From NCBI GenBank assembly GCA_016783425.1, contig JADHWP010000003.1, positions 1 through 41,320 on the forward strand: a stretch of DNA of 41,320 nt, in the 5' to 3' direction. A program made the position numbers and the translations under genes. Shown here piece after piece: positions 24,332-32,382 of this stretch. The stretch's first letter is position 1. Every line of letters starts with the position of its first letter. The notes beneath the pieces are model-generated. The model searched no databases. It was not told the DNA's origin and worked only from the letters and a program-made list of their open reading frames with translations. The DNA comes from Candidatus Shapirobacteria bacterium. Its GTDB lineage: Bacteria; Patescibacteriota; Microgenomatia; UBA12405; BS750m-G30.

Positions 24332-24340
24332 TGCTAGAAT
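24332..24340 (+). promoter_or_regulatory. Extended -10 box of the aldolase-kinase operon
   Basis: TGC-TAGAAT ends five bases before the ATG at 24346, so the message should start at or next to the start codon. Confidence 0.5.
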
Positions 24341-24345
24341 GAAGT

Positions 24346-25104
24346 ATGGATTTAAAACAAGCTTTAATTCAACAACCTCTTTTTGCTTTTAATTTGGATG
24401 ATTTTACGATTTTTAAGGCCGTTTCCTCGGCCTTGGCTGAAAAAAAAGCTCCGGCTATTTTTCAACTATCTCCTGGCGAAGCTGATTTTTGGGGCCTGGA
24501 AAATTTTGTTAATTTATTAAAACCCCATCAAAGTAAAGGCCTTTTTTTAAATATTGACCATGGCAAAGATTTAAATCTTTTAGAAAAAGCTATTGGCCTA
24601 GGTTTTGACCTAATTCATTTTGACGGTTCAAGTTTGCCTTGGGAAGAGAATATCGGTCAAACAGCTAAAATAGTAGAGATGGCCCACGCCAAGGGCGTTT
24701 TGGTTGAAGGTGAGCCTGAACCGGAAAACACTGATCCTCAAAAAGTAGCGGAATTTGTTAGCAAAACCAAGGTTGATTTAATTGCCGTTTTTTGCGGCAA
24801 TAAGCATGGCCTTGACCCTGCCAATCCCGAAAACTTAGATCTTGAAAGATTGCGAAAAATAAAAAAAGCAGTTGGCGAAACTCTCCTTGCCTTGCACGGC
24901 GGCTCCGGCGTACCTTTAGAACAGATAAAACAGGTAATGAATGAGAGGTTAGTGGCTAAAATTAACATTAATAGCTTACTGCGAAACACCTACTTTCAAG
25001 CCCTAAAAGAACAACTAGCTCAATATCAAGGAAAAAAAGTGTACGAATTATTAAAACCAGTTTCTGAAAAAATTTCTCAAAAAGTAATAGAATTATTAGA
25101 ATAA
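24346..25104 (+). CDS. Class II aldolase (fructose/tagatose-bisphosphate type)
   Basis: The 252-aa protein is a zinc-dependent class II ketose-bisphosphate aldolase by motif: zinc ligand H72 in LNIDHGKDL, E121/E123 in LVEGEPEPEN, H154 in GNKHGLDP and H184 in LALHGGSGVP, followed by KININS, the phosphate-binding region. It is shorter than typical class II FbaA (about 300-360 aa). It would split fructose 1,6-bisphosphate or a related ketose bisphosphate. The PfkB gene overlaps its stop by one base (TAATG), so kinase and aldolase are made together. A TGC-TAGAAT box five bases before the ATG implies a leaderless mRNA. Confidence 0.8.
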   Translation: MDLKQALIQQPLFAFNLDDFTIFKAVSSALAEKKAPAIFQLSPGEADFWGLENFVNLLKPHQSKGLFLNIDHGKDLNLLEKAIGLGFDLIHFDGSSLPWEENIGQTAKIVEMAHAKGVLVEGEPEPENTDPQKVAEFVSKTKVDLIAVFCGNKHGLDPANPENLDLERLRKIKKAVGETLLALHGGSGVPLEQIKQVMNERLVAKININSLLRNTYFQALKEQLAQYQGKKVYELLKPVSEKISQKVIELLE

Positions 25105-26042
25105 TGAGCAACACTTTTGACGCTATTACCTTTGGCTCGGCCACCATTGATGTTTTTTTGGAAAGCCCGCAATTTGGTAAAAAACTTGAGTTGGCCTATG
25201 ACTCTAAAATTGAAGTTGAGCAAAAGCTAGTTTCTTGCGGTGGAGGAAGCACTAACGTGGCAGCTGGACTATCTCGTTTGGGCTTAAAAACAGCCGCAGT
25301 AGCCCGCTTGGGCCAAGATCAATTTGCCCCCTTAGTAAAAGAGGAACTAATAAAAGAAAGAGTGGAGGTTAGGTTACTTTGTATCAAGCCCGGAGATAAA
25401 ACTGACTCTTCAACCATTTTGGTAAATTCTTCAGGGCAAAAGGTAATTTTAGTTTCCCGCGGACCCACCAGACTGGAAGCCCAGGATATTAACTGGAGCC
25501 AACTTTCGGCCAAACAGTTCCATATCGCTTCTTTAGAAGGAAATTTAAAACTCGCCTCAAAACTAATTAACTATGCCAACAACCACGATATAAAAGTATC
25601 CTGGAACCCGGGCTCCCGCGAACTGGCTCAAAAAAACAAGCTCATTACTTTGCTTAACAAAATTGATATTTTAATTCTTAATCAGGAAGAAATAGAAAAG
25701 CTAACGGGATTAAAAATGACTAACCCCTTTTTTTGGCCGGAAATTTACAAACTCCCCGTTCCCCTGCTTACTATTACCCAAGGCCAAAAAGGATGTTTTT
25801 TGGCTTTTCCCGAACAAAAGCAAAAAACTCATCTTAAGGCAATTAAAACCAAAGTAATCGAAACTACCGGCGCGGGCGATGCTTTTTGCGCCGGCTTAAT
25901 TGCCGGTTTGTTTTATCAGGAAACTGCCCAGGAAGCCGCTCTTTGGGGGCTAGCTAACGGCGCTTCGGTTGTGGCTCAATATGGAGCCAAGGCTGGTTTA
26001 CTAACTCGGGGAGGGATAAAAAAATGGTTGAAAAAACGCTAA
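25104..26042 (+). CDS. PfkB-family sugar kinase
   Basis: The 312-aa ribokinase-fold enzyme has the N-terminal GGGSTNVAAGLSRLGLKTA signature (about residues 48-66) and the C-terminal anion-hole motif ETTGAGDAFCAG (253-264), with catalytic base D259. It phosphorylates a sugar or sugar phosphate with ATP; which one is not certain. Its tight coupling to a class II aldolase gene suggests it makes the bisphosphate the aldolase cleaves, for example fructose 6-phosphate to fructose 1,6-bisphosphate. It overlaps the next gene by 19 bases. Confidence 0.83.
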   Translation: MSNTFDAITFGSATIDVFLESPQFGKKLELAYDSKIEVEQKLVSCGGGSTNVAAGLSRLGLKTAAVARLGQDQFAPLVKEELIKERVEVRLLCIKPGDKTDSSTILVNSSGQKVILVSRGPTRLEAQDINWSQLSAKQFHIASLEGNLKLASKLINYANNHDIKVSWNPGSRELAQKNKLITLLNKIDILILNQEEIEKLTGLKMTNPFFWPEIYKLPVPLLTITQGQKGCFLAFPEQKQKTHLKAIKTKVIETTGAGDAFCAGLIAGLFYQETAQEAALWGLANGASVVAQYGAKAGLLTRGGIKKWLKKR

Positions 26043-27001
26043 GTTTTGCCAGAAAAAAACTAATTAGTCCTCAAAAAAATAAGAAAAAGAGAGATTTAAT
26101 TAAAGAGCGCAAAATTATTGGTTGGACGCTTTTAATCAGTATTGGCTTAAGCGCTCTTTTTTACCTGGCCGCTAACAAGCCAAAGGTTAATTTTAGTTTT
26201 AAACTCCCCTCCTTTTCCAGCCCTCTTCCCAAAAACCCTTCTATTGGGAAAAAGGCGCCAGCGCAACTGGAGAGTTTAGTCTTTGAAATTATTGGCCAAG
26301 ATAAAGAAAGCTGGGCCATTTGGGTAGAAGATTTAGAAAATGATTTTATCTGGAGTTATCAGGATAAAAAAATCTTTCCGGCTGTTTCTTTAATAAAACT
26401 ACCCGCCATAACCACTCTTTATCAACTAATTGAACAAAAAAAGTATCAGTTAGATCAGGAAATGATTCTAACCAAAGAGGATATTCGCGGCGGAGCGGGA
26501 AGCTTAAACAGTCAGCCAATCGGAACAAAATTAACCTTAGAAGAATTGGCCCGCCTTTGTTTAAACCAATCGGACAACACCGCCTTTGCCATGGTTAAAA
26601 GATTACTCACTAACCAAACTATTTCCAGAAATACCTTCTCTTTGGGTTTAATTAATACTTCTTTGGAGGAAAATACCACTACCGCTCAAGACATGGCTCT
26701 GTTTTTTAAACTGCTTTATCAGGGTGAGCTTTTAAACCAGGAGTTTACTAATAAGCTTATAAATCACTTGACCGACACTGCTTTTGAAAACCAAATTCCC
26801 CAGGGGGTGCCCCAGGGAATAAAAGTGGCTCATAAAGTAGACATAGAAATAGACAGCCTGGCGGATGCGGGGTTAATTTTAGTTCCCCAAAGACCAATTA
26901 TTCTCGTTTTTCTCACTAAAAGCTTAAATCAAACTGAAGTTGAAAAAACCATGGTTGATCTGACCCGCGAAATCTACTGGTTTTTGGTTTCTGCTGATTG
27001 A
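26024..27001 (+). CDS. Beta-lactamase-fold serine hydrolase, membrane-anchored
   Basis: The 325-aa protein has a basic N-terminus, one membrane anchor (about residues 32-50) and an external domain of the class A beta-lactamase / penicillin-binding fold. The active-site S122-x-x-K125 (VSLIKLPA) and S183-D184-N185 (NQSDNTAF) are present, but the third motif is K271-V272-D273 instead of KTG, and the ExxLN loop of class A beta-lactamases is not clear. It is more likely a cell-wall peptidase than an antibiotic resistance enzyme. It follows the PfkB gene with overlap and converges with the PBP1A gene, sharing 28 bases. Confidence 0.78.
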   Translation: MVEKTLSFARKKLISPQKNKKKRDLIKERKIIGWTLLISIGLSALFYLAANKPKVNFSFKLPSFSSPLPKNPSIGKKAPAQLESLVFEIIGQDKESWAIWVEDLENDFIWSYQDKKIFPAVSLIKLPAITTLYQLIEQKKYQLDQEMILTKEDIRGGAGSLNSQPIGTKLTLEELARLCLNQSDNTAFAMVKRLLTNQTISRNTFSLGLINTSLEENTTTAQDMALFFKLLYQGELLNQEFTNKLINHLTDTAFENQIPQGVPQGIKVAHKVDIEIDSLADAGLILVPQRPIILVFLTKSLNQTEVEKTMVDLTREIYWFLVSAD

Positions 27002-29160
27002 TCTTCTTCTTTAGCTAAAAACCAGGAAGAGGAGCAATGTTCCTGGGGTGCGGTTCCCTGCAAAAAATATTCCTCGCCCACTTGCGGACAACCTTCGCAA
27101 GCAAGGGTGCCGGTTGAACGGCAAATGGGAATTTTAACTATATTTTCCGGTGTTTCCCAGCCGGTGTTGGGATATGCTTCCAGCATTAGATCAGTAATTC
27201 TTCTCCAAATAGGAGTAGCGCCGGTAATCCCCGAGGCAATCCGACTCATGGGAGTATTGTCGTTATTGCCCACCCAAACCGCCACTAAAAATTCGGGCGT
27301 GTAGCCAATCGCCCAGTTATCCCGCAAACCATTACTGGTTCCGGTTTTCACCGCCACTTTCTGATTAGGAATATTAAGCAGGGAATTTAAGCTAAAAGCC
27401 CGAGCTCGAGCATAATTATCGGAAAGAATATCATTAAGCAAAAAGGCTACCCCGGAATCTAAAACTAACTCTTTCTGGCCTTGATTTTTTAACTCATATA
27501 ATTTTTTTTCTCCGACCGAAGGCTTAACGGTTAAAAAGGGAGTTAACTCAACCTTGTTTCCCAAATTGGCCAAAACACTATAAGCTTGAGCCAAATCAAT
27601 CATTTTCACTTCTCCGCCCCCTAAGGTTAAAGAAAGGCCAAAGCGGGAGCGATCCGCCCAGGTAGTAATTCCCATTAGCTCTCCCTGTTTAATCATTTCT
27701 TCTACTCCCAAAGCGGCCAACACTTTTACCGCCGGAATGTTAAAAGAAGAAGCTAAAGCGGTGCGCAAAGAAACATTGCCATGGTATTGGCCATCATAAT
27801 TTTGGGGCGAATAAGGCTCCTGGTAAGGCAAGTGAAAGGTAATAGCCGTATCCGGAATAATGGTGGCCGGGGTAAAACCGCTTTGCAAGGCTTTAGCGTA
27901 ATTAATCACCTTGATCGCCGAGCCAGGCTGACGCGAACTTAAGGTAACATTAACATTCCCATCATTGGTAAAATCAAAATAATCTTTACTCCCCGCCATG
28001 GCCAAAATCTCCCCGGTTTTGGGCCGAATAATTAAAGCCGCCCCGTTCCCCACTCCTAAATGGGCAATATGACCTAACTCTTCTTTAATAATCTGCTCAA
28101 CTTGTCGTTGCAGATCCAGATCCAAACTGGTGACTACTTCCAGGCCCCCCTCCTCTAAAGTTTGCTCTCCCCATTTCTCCACCAGCAAATCCTTAACATA
28201 AAAAACAAAATGGGGCGCTTTTAAAGAATCATTGCTTAAACTTAAACGCAAAGGCTCTTGAGTCGCATTCTCTGCTTCACTTTCGGTTAAATAACCCGTT
28301 TCCACCATCGCCGACAACACCCGTCCTTGTCTTTCTTTAGCTAAAGTAGGGTAAGCCCCAAAAGGAGAAAAGCGGGTGGGCCCGGCGGGCAAACCAGCAA
28401 GTAAAGCGCCTTCGGCCAAATTAACATTTCGTACCGATTTGGCAAAATATTTTTGCGCCGCCTCTTCAATCCCGTAAGCAGTTCCGCCGTAAGACACTTC
28501 ATTAAAATACATTTGCAGAATCTCGTCTTTGGAAAAGCGCTGTTCTGCTAAAATAGCTAAAATCGCTTCCTTTATTTTTCGCCGCCAACTTTTTTCAAAA
28601 TCCAAAAGGGCGTTTTTCACCAGCTGTTGGGTAATGGTGGAACCGCCCACCGGCGCTTTTTGAGGATTGGTCAAATTGTGCTTTACCGCTCTTGCTATTC
28701 CTCGCCAGGACAAACCACTGTGATTATAAAATTCCCGGTCTTCAACCGCAATGGTCGCCTCAATTACAAAATCCGGAATCTCGTTCAAAGGGATTAAGGT
28801 TCGATTTTCCTCATGGTAAATTTTGTAAAGCAAATTTCCCTTACGATCGTAAATCTTGGTGGTTAGCGCCAAAGGGCGATCAATTAACTTTTGCGGAGAG
28901 GGCAAATCTTTTAAGATATTTAAGTAAAAGCCCCAAAAAGTAATCAGAGCCAGAGTAACGCCCAAAAACAAACTTAACCAGGAGCGCCGAAAACTAACCT
29001 TAGGAAAAGGGATCTTCGGGAGGAAAGAAAACAAGGGAAGCAAAATCAAACTGCCGACTTTTTGAAAAGTTACCAAAGCAAAACGCAAAAAAAGATAAAT
29101 AGGCCGACCGAGCCAATTTAATATTTTTATTATAAACAGTAAAAAGGGTGAGAAAAACAT
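26974..29160 (-). CDS. Class A penicillin-binding protein (PBP1A-like), copy 1
   Basis: The 728-aa bifunctional enzyme polymerises and cross-links peptidoglycan. After an unusually long N-terminus with hydrophobic stretches (anchor about residues 60-82), the GT51 glycosyltransferase domain shows catalytic E140 in ATIAVEDREFYNHSG and GGSTITQQLVKN (172-183). The transpeptidase domain has S414-x-x-K417 (QPGSAIK), S472-F-N474 and K605-T-G. A C-terminal segment has four cysteines (PICRSTGTLACEGCPQVGEE, then EHCSS). A TATAAT lies 26 bases upstream of the ATG. A second PBP1A gene is 3.2 kb away on the same strand. Confidence 0.92.
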   Translation of the reverse strand: MFFSPFLLFIIKILNWLGRPIYLFLRFALVTFQKVGSLILLPLFSFLPKIPFPKVSFRRSWLSLFLGVTLALITFWGFYLNILKDLPSPQKLIDRPLALTTKIYDRKGNLLYKIYHEENRTLIPLNEIPDFVIEATIAVEDREFYNHSGLSWRGIARAVKHNLTNPQKAPVGGSTITQQLVKNALLDFEKSWRRKIKEAILAILAEQRFSKDEILQMYFNEVSYGGTAYGIEEAAQKYFAKSVRNVNLAEGALLAGLPAGPTRFSPFGAYPTLAKERQGRVLSAMVETGYLTESEAENATQEPLRLSLSNDSLKAPHFVFYVKDLLVEKWGEQTLEEGGLEVVTSLDLDLQRQVEQIIKEELGHIAHLGVGNGAALIIRPKTGEILAMAGSKDYFDFTNDGNVNVTLSSRQPGSAIKVINYAKALQSGFTPATIIPDTAITFHLPYQEPYSPQNYDGQYHGNVSLRTALASSFNIPAVKVLAALGVEEMIKQGELMGITTWADRSRFGLSLTLGGGEVKMIDLAQAYSVLANLGNKVELTPFLTVKPSVGEKKLYELKNQGQKELVLDSGVAFLLNDILSDNYARARAFSLNSLLNIPNQKVAVKTGTSNGLRDNWAIGYTPEFLVAVWVGNNDNTPMSRIASGITGATPIWRRITDLMLEAYPNTGWETPENIVKIPICRSTGTLACEGCPQVGEEYFLQGTAPQEHCSSSWFLAKEEDQSAETKNQ

Positions 29161-29289
29161 GGTAATTTTTAAAGGGCAATAAAAATATTATACCGCCAAA
29201 AACAGAAAAATAATACAGGTAGTTTGGGAAAAAGGGGTTCTAAAATCTATTTCTTCTTAACACGGTTAAGCATTTTTAAGTATTCTTCT

Positions 29290-30588
29290 TTACTGGCTTA
29301 ATTCTTCCAGGTCATTATCAGAAATGCCTAATTGATTTAAAATCCAAATATGTCTAGGATTTGCCGGATCATATTTACCAATTCTGAATCTTAACAATTC
29401 TTCGGGGTTTTCCCTTATAACAGCCCACACCCCTATATTTCCCTCCCTGTAAATAATATCTTTTTCAAGACATACTCCCCGAGTAGCGCAATTTGTTCCC
29501 CGGAAAGTTCTCACACACCTTTTCCAGGCATTTCTTTGAGCAGCGGCTAAAGCATCAGCTGAGTTTTTCCCAGATACTAATTTTTCGAGATAAAAATATT
29601 TTTCCATTATTTCATATACTCCCCGAAAATCTCTTGGCTGACCATCTAGCCCTTTGGCCAAACCTATAGCTAAATGACCCAACAACCCTGAAAAATCTTC
29701 TACCTTGCCATCCAAAGCTTGCTCCCTTGTGGCTGCCACGCCCTCCTCACCTTTTTCATAACGGTCAAATCCCAATCCCAATAATTGCAAACGGCTCCTT
29801 TCTCCATTAACTCTTCTGGTTACATGAGTGCCAACTTCATGAGCCACTAATTTTTGTAATTTAGCAAAAGCCAACCTTCTTGATTCTGGAACTTTTATTA
29901 CCTTGTGTTCTTGATCAATACCAACTGCAGTCCTACTTCCAGTATCAACCACAACACTCCAACCCTCGGCTCCTAGAGCATTAAGAGCCTCTTGAAAAAT
30001 GTCACGTATTTCCTCGGCAGCATATTGTTTTCCTTCCTCTGGGGGTTCAATATTTATTAAATCCCCCAGTTCCAGAAGTGTTTGAGCGCGAGCAGTAGCG
30101 ATATCATTATCGCTTGGCAACTCTTGTATTGACACTTTAGGTAAATCTGAAGGTAATAGATCAGCCAGCTCTTCTGCAGCCTTTTTAATATCAGGATCTT
30201 CAGAAGATAAATGAGGCTTAATACTGCTTCTTATATTTTGAATGGTATAGGCAAATATTTCTAAAGACGGTTTTCCATAAATAAATTCGGAATATCCCCG
30301 AAATCTTATCATGTCACCATCTTTTGCCGCCCGCAACATTCTAACTTCTGCAATTTTTACGTTTATTTTCCATCGATACAACTGCCTAATTACCTCGTTT
30401 GGCTCTCCGCTAATAACATCCCTTTTTAACTGGAGAAGAGCTGCCTCATCTGCCGATAACCTCTCTTTATCAATCTCTGGATAATCTAAAGTCGGATTAA
30501 GATTTTCGCCACTAAGAAACTGTTGTTTTTGCTTTTCTCTATCCGATGCATCACCTTCCAAATATTCATAAGCCTCAAAAGAACCCAC
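29290..30588 (-). CDS. DUF1704 metallopeptidase (MATCAP-like)
   Basis: The 432-aa protein belongs to the DUF1704 family, related to eukaryotic MATCAP/KIAA0895 carboxypeptidases. The zinc motif HEVGTH is at residues 250-255 (LVAHEVGTHVTRRVNGERSR) with a downstream glutamate (E281/E282, YEKGEEGVA). The bacterial substrate is unknown. The visible start is GTG 30588. However, the frame is open upstream and, beyond an in-frame TAA at 30637-30639, reaches an ATG at 30661-30663 that sits four bases after the DUF1653 stop, the expected operon position. The natural gene may thus have lost its first codons to a nonsense mutation. Confidence 0.78.
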   Translation of the reverse strand: MGSFEAYEYLEGDASDREKQKQQFLSGENLNPTLDYPEIDKERLSADEAALLQLKRDVISGEPNEVIRQLYRWKINVKIAEVRMLRAAKDGDMIRFRGYSEFIYGKPSLEIFAYTIQNIRSSIKPHLSSEDPDIKKAAEELADLLPSDLPKVSIQELPSDNDIATARAQTLLELGDLINIEPPEEGKQYAAEEIRDIFQEALNALGAEGWSVVVDTGSRTAVGIDQEHKVIKVPESRRLAFAKLQKLVAHEVGTHVTRRVNGERSRLQLLGLGFDRYEKGEEGVAATREQALDGKVEDFSGLLGHLAIGLAKGLDGQPRDFRGVYEIMEKYFYLEKLVSGKNSADALAAAQRNAWKRCVRTFRGTNCATRGVCLEKDIIYREGNIGVWAVIRENPEELLRFRIGKYDPANPRHIWILNQLGISDNDLEELSQ

Positions 30589-30667
30589 TCTTTTAAATCT
30601 TTCATGCCACTTTACATCTAAAATTTCTGCTTGGCTTTAAGGAAGTATTTCAGGTTCGTTCATAGTT

Positions 30668-30937
30668 TTAAAAAATAATTTTTCTCTTGACCTTGGCAAC
30701 ATCTTCCGCTTTTTTTATAAACTCAAAACGAGGCACTTTTTTGCCATCTATCCTAACATTTTCCATAAACATCTTTTTTGGTCTAACCCACATAGTATTT
30801 GCGCCTTTACCCTTAATCGGATCCGGGTGATTGTAAACCACCATTTCTTCCAAAGTTTCACTGTGCAAAGCGATACCAATTACTACCACAAGTGTCCCCT
30901 TGTAGTGTCGATATGTTCCCGGCTTAATTTCTTTCAT
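30668..30937 (-). CDS. DUF1653 protein
   Basis: This 89-aa single-domain protein matches DUF1653: KPGTYRHYKGTLVVVIGIAL, then HSETLEEMVVYNHPD and WVRPKKMFMENV. The function of the family is unknown. I start it at ATG 30937; a GTG three codons upstream is also possible. It lies between the peptidase E-like gene (14 bases upstream) and the DUF1704 gene (ancestral ATG four bases downstream), so the three look like one operon. Confidence 0.85.
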   Translation of the reverse strand: MKEIKPGTYRHYKGTLVVVIGIALHSETLEEMVVYNHPDPIKGKGANTMWVRPKKMFMENVRIDGKKVPRFEFIKKAEDVAKVKRKIIF

Positions 30938-30951
30938 GTTCAGCACACTAA

Positions 30952-31560
30952 CTACTCAATTATTTTTGCTTTTCCGTTAACAACTGATAATGCCTGATTA
31001 TTTGTTAATGGAATAATTTTATATTGCGACTTTTTCTTAAATTCATCAATAATCAATTTTTCTTTTTTACAATAATGAGGGGAAATAATTACATTAGTTA
31101 AATTTAATCCGGTTAAATCAGTTAAATTGACATCATTTTCATCAAAAGGACCGGCAATCTCAATATTTGGACCAGCCAAAATACTACCGGCGCTTACTCC
31201 AAAATAAAGTTTGCCGGCTCTTACAAGCTTAATAACTACCTGATCAAAGCCGGTTTCCCTGACCTTTTTAAGCAAGTAAAAAGTATTCCCGCCGCAAACG
31301 TAAATAACATCAAAATCCTCAACCTCTTTAAACGAAACAGGTTTATCCAGACTCAAGGTTTTTATGTTCTTTTTGAAAATACCTAAATCCAGAAGTTCTT
31401 TTTTCGATTCATCAACATATTTTAATTCTTCTTCATTTCTGGCCGCCGCGGGAACAAAAATGATTTTAATTTGGGAAACTGGCTTGTCAATCAATTGTAA
31501 AAACTGATTCGCGATATTTTTGCTTGCCAGCCCTGTAGACGTTAATAGTAATTTTGTCAT
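30952..31560 (-). CDS. Peptidase E-like (family S51) protein
   Basis: The 202-aa protein has the S51 fold signatures: GGNTFYLL (90-97), the nucleophile elbow GVSAGS (121-126, probable catalytic S123) and a C-terminal ISPHYCKKE (about 159-167) that would supply the histidine. Family members are aspartyl dipeptidases or related cyanophycinase-like hydrolases acting in the cytoplasm. It lacks a signal peptide. It ends in TAG and appears to head an operon with DUF1653 and the DUF1704 metallopeptidase, suggesting peptide breakdown as a common theme. Confidence 0.82.
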   Translation of the reverse strand: MTKLLLTSTGLASKNIANQFLQLIDKPVSQIKIIFVPAAARNEEELKYVDESKKELLDLGIFKKNIKTLSLDKPVSFKEVEDFDVIYVCGGNTFYLLKKVRETGFDQVVIKLVRAGKLYFGVSAGSILAGPNIEIAGPFDENDVNLTDLTGLNLTNVIISPHYCKKEKLIIDEFKKKSQYKIIPLTNNQALSVVNGKAKIIE

Positions 31561-31687
31561 AGTTTAGAAATTTCGCCTAACCAGCCATTATCTAAAAATA
31601 TTTCATAAAACTATCTTGATTTTAGCAGAAGCCTTAATTTTCTTCAATATAAAAATGGTGGTGGTCGTGCTTCCGAAAAAGCTCTGT

Positions 31688-32032
31688 TTAAAATTTTTCT
31701 TTTTCTATGATTTCTTGAACTTCTTTCTTTAAATCCCTGATATCACGAGTTGAAGCATCCCAAATAAGCCCCATGTTGACCCCAAAATAACCGTGAATCA
31801 AAACATCTCTCATGCCAGCAATTTTTCTCCACGGAATTTTTGGATATTTATCCTTAAGTGAAATTGGAATATTCTTTGTGGCTTCACCGATAATTTCTAA
31901 TCTCCTGACAACAGCGTCTTGAATTTGGGTAGACCTTGAAAATTCGTCTTCAGAAACACCCTCAAGATACTTCTCAATTTCAGAAATGCTCTCTAAGATA
32001 TGGGAAAGAAAAATTTTAGGATCTTTTTTCAT
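31688..32032 (-). CDS. hepT: HepT-like toxin (HEPN, DUF86)
   Basis: The 114-aa all-helical HEPN protein has the family motif R75-x4-H80-G-Y82 (MRDVLIHGYFGVN), the RNase site of HepT toxins, and DAVVRRLEIIGEATKNIP, typical of DUF86. It overlaps the nucleotidyltransferase gene by 17 bases. In characterised pairs, MntA adds AMP to a tyrosine near this motif and blocks the toxin; Y82 is the equivalent candidate here. Confidence 0.87.
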   Translation of the reverse strand: MKKDPKIFLSHILESISEIEKYLEGVSEDEFSRSTQIQDAVVRRLEIIGEATKNIPISLKDKYPKIPWRKIAGMRDVLIHGYFGVNMGLIWDASTRDIRDLKKEVQEIIEKEKF

Positions 32033-32309
32033 AAATTATTTCTTGCTCTTTTAAAATAATGTCTTTAAGCAGCGGATGAATACATCCATAGGTTAACAAG
32101 TCAACCCTTCTTTTTAGCATATCTTCAAGATCTAGCTTTAAGCCCACCAAATCCAACAAACTCTTTCTTTCACCATACTCTATTAATAAATCAATATCGC
32201 TGCTTTTTTTCGTATCGCCCCTTGCGCATGATCCAAAAATGGCCGCCTTAACAACTCCTTGGCTTTTTAAAGTAGGAATGATCTTGGCGCTAATATCCTG
32301 GATGGTCAT
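32016..32309 (-). CDS. mntA: MntA-like antitoxin (minimal nucleotidyltransferase)
   Basis: This 97-aa minimal nucleotidyltransferase shows the pol-beta motif G26-S27 (AIFGSCARGD) and D38-x-D40 (SSDIDLLIEY). It precedes and overlaps the HepT gene, the usual order. A TGT-TAAGAT extended -10 box ends six bases before its ATG, so the toxin-antitoxin mRNA should be leaderless. It probably inactivates HepT by AMP transfer. Confidence 0.87.
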   Translation of the reverse strand: MTIQDISAKIIPTLKSQGVVKAAIFGSCARGDTKKSSDIDLLIEYGERKSLLDLVGLKLDLEDMLKRRVDLLTYGCIHPLLKDIILKEQEIIYEKRS

Positions 32310-32315
32310 AGATAA

Positions 32316-32324
32316 ATCTTAACA
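32316..32324 (-). promoter_or_regulatory. Extended -10 box of the MntA-HepT operon
   Basis: The minus strand reads TGT-TAAGAT, six bases (TTATCT), then ATG at 32309. Confidence 0.5.
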
Positions 32325-32382
32325 TATAACAACCGCAAAACAAATTAAAAAAAGTCCTTGTAGCGAATTTTTAGCAAAAACC

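Noticed and set aside
23831-24345. 16S or 5S rRNA gene next to 23S
   Set aside because: No 16S-like sequence is present upstream of tRNA-Ala, and the roughly 130-base leader RNA has no 5S features. The 130 bases downstream of 23S contain only hairpins and the rpsA leader.
26024-27001. Antibiotic-resistance beta-lactamase
   Set aside because: The KTG motif and the ExxLN loop are missing, and the context is wall synthesis, so a resistance call is not supported.
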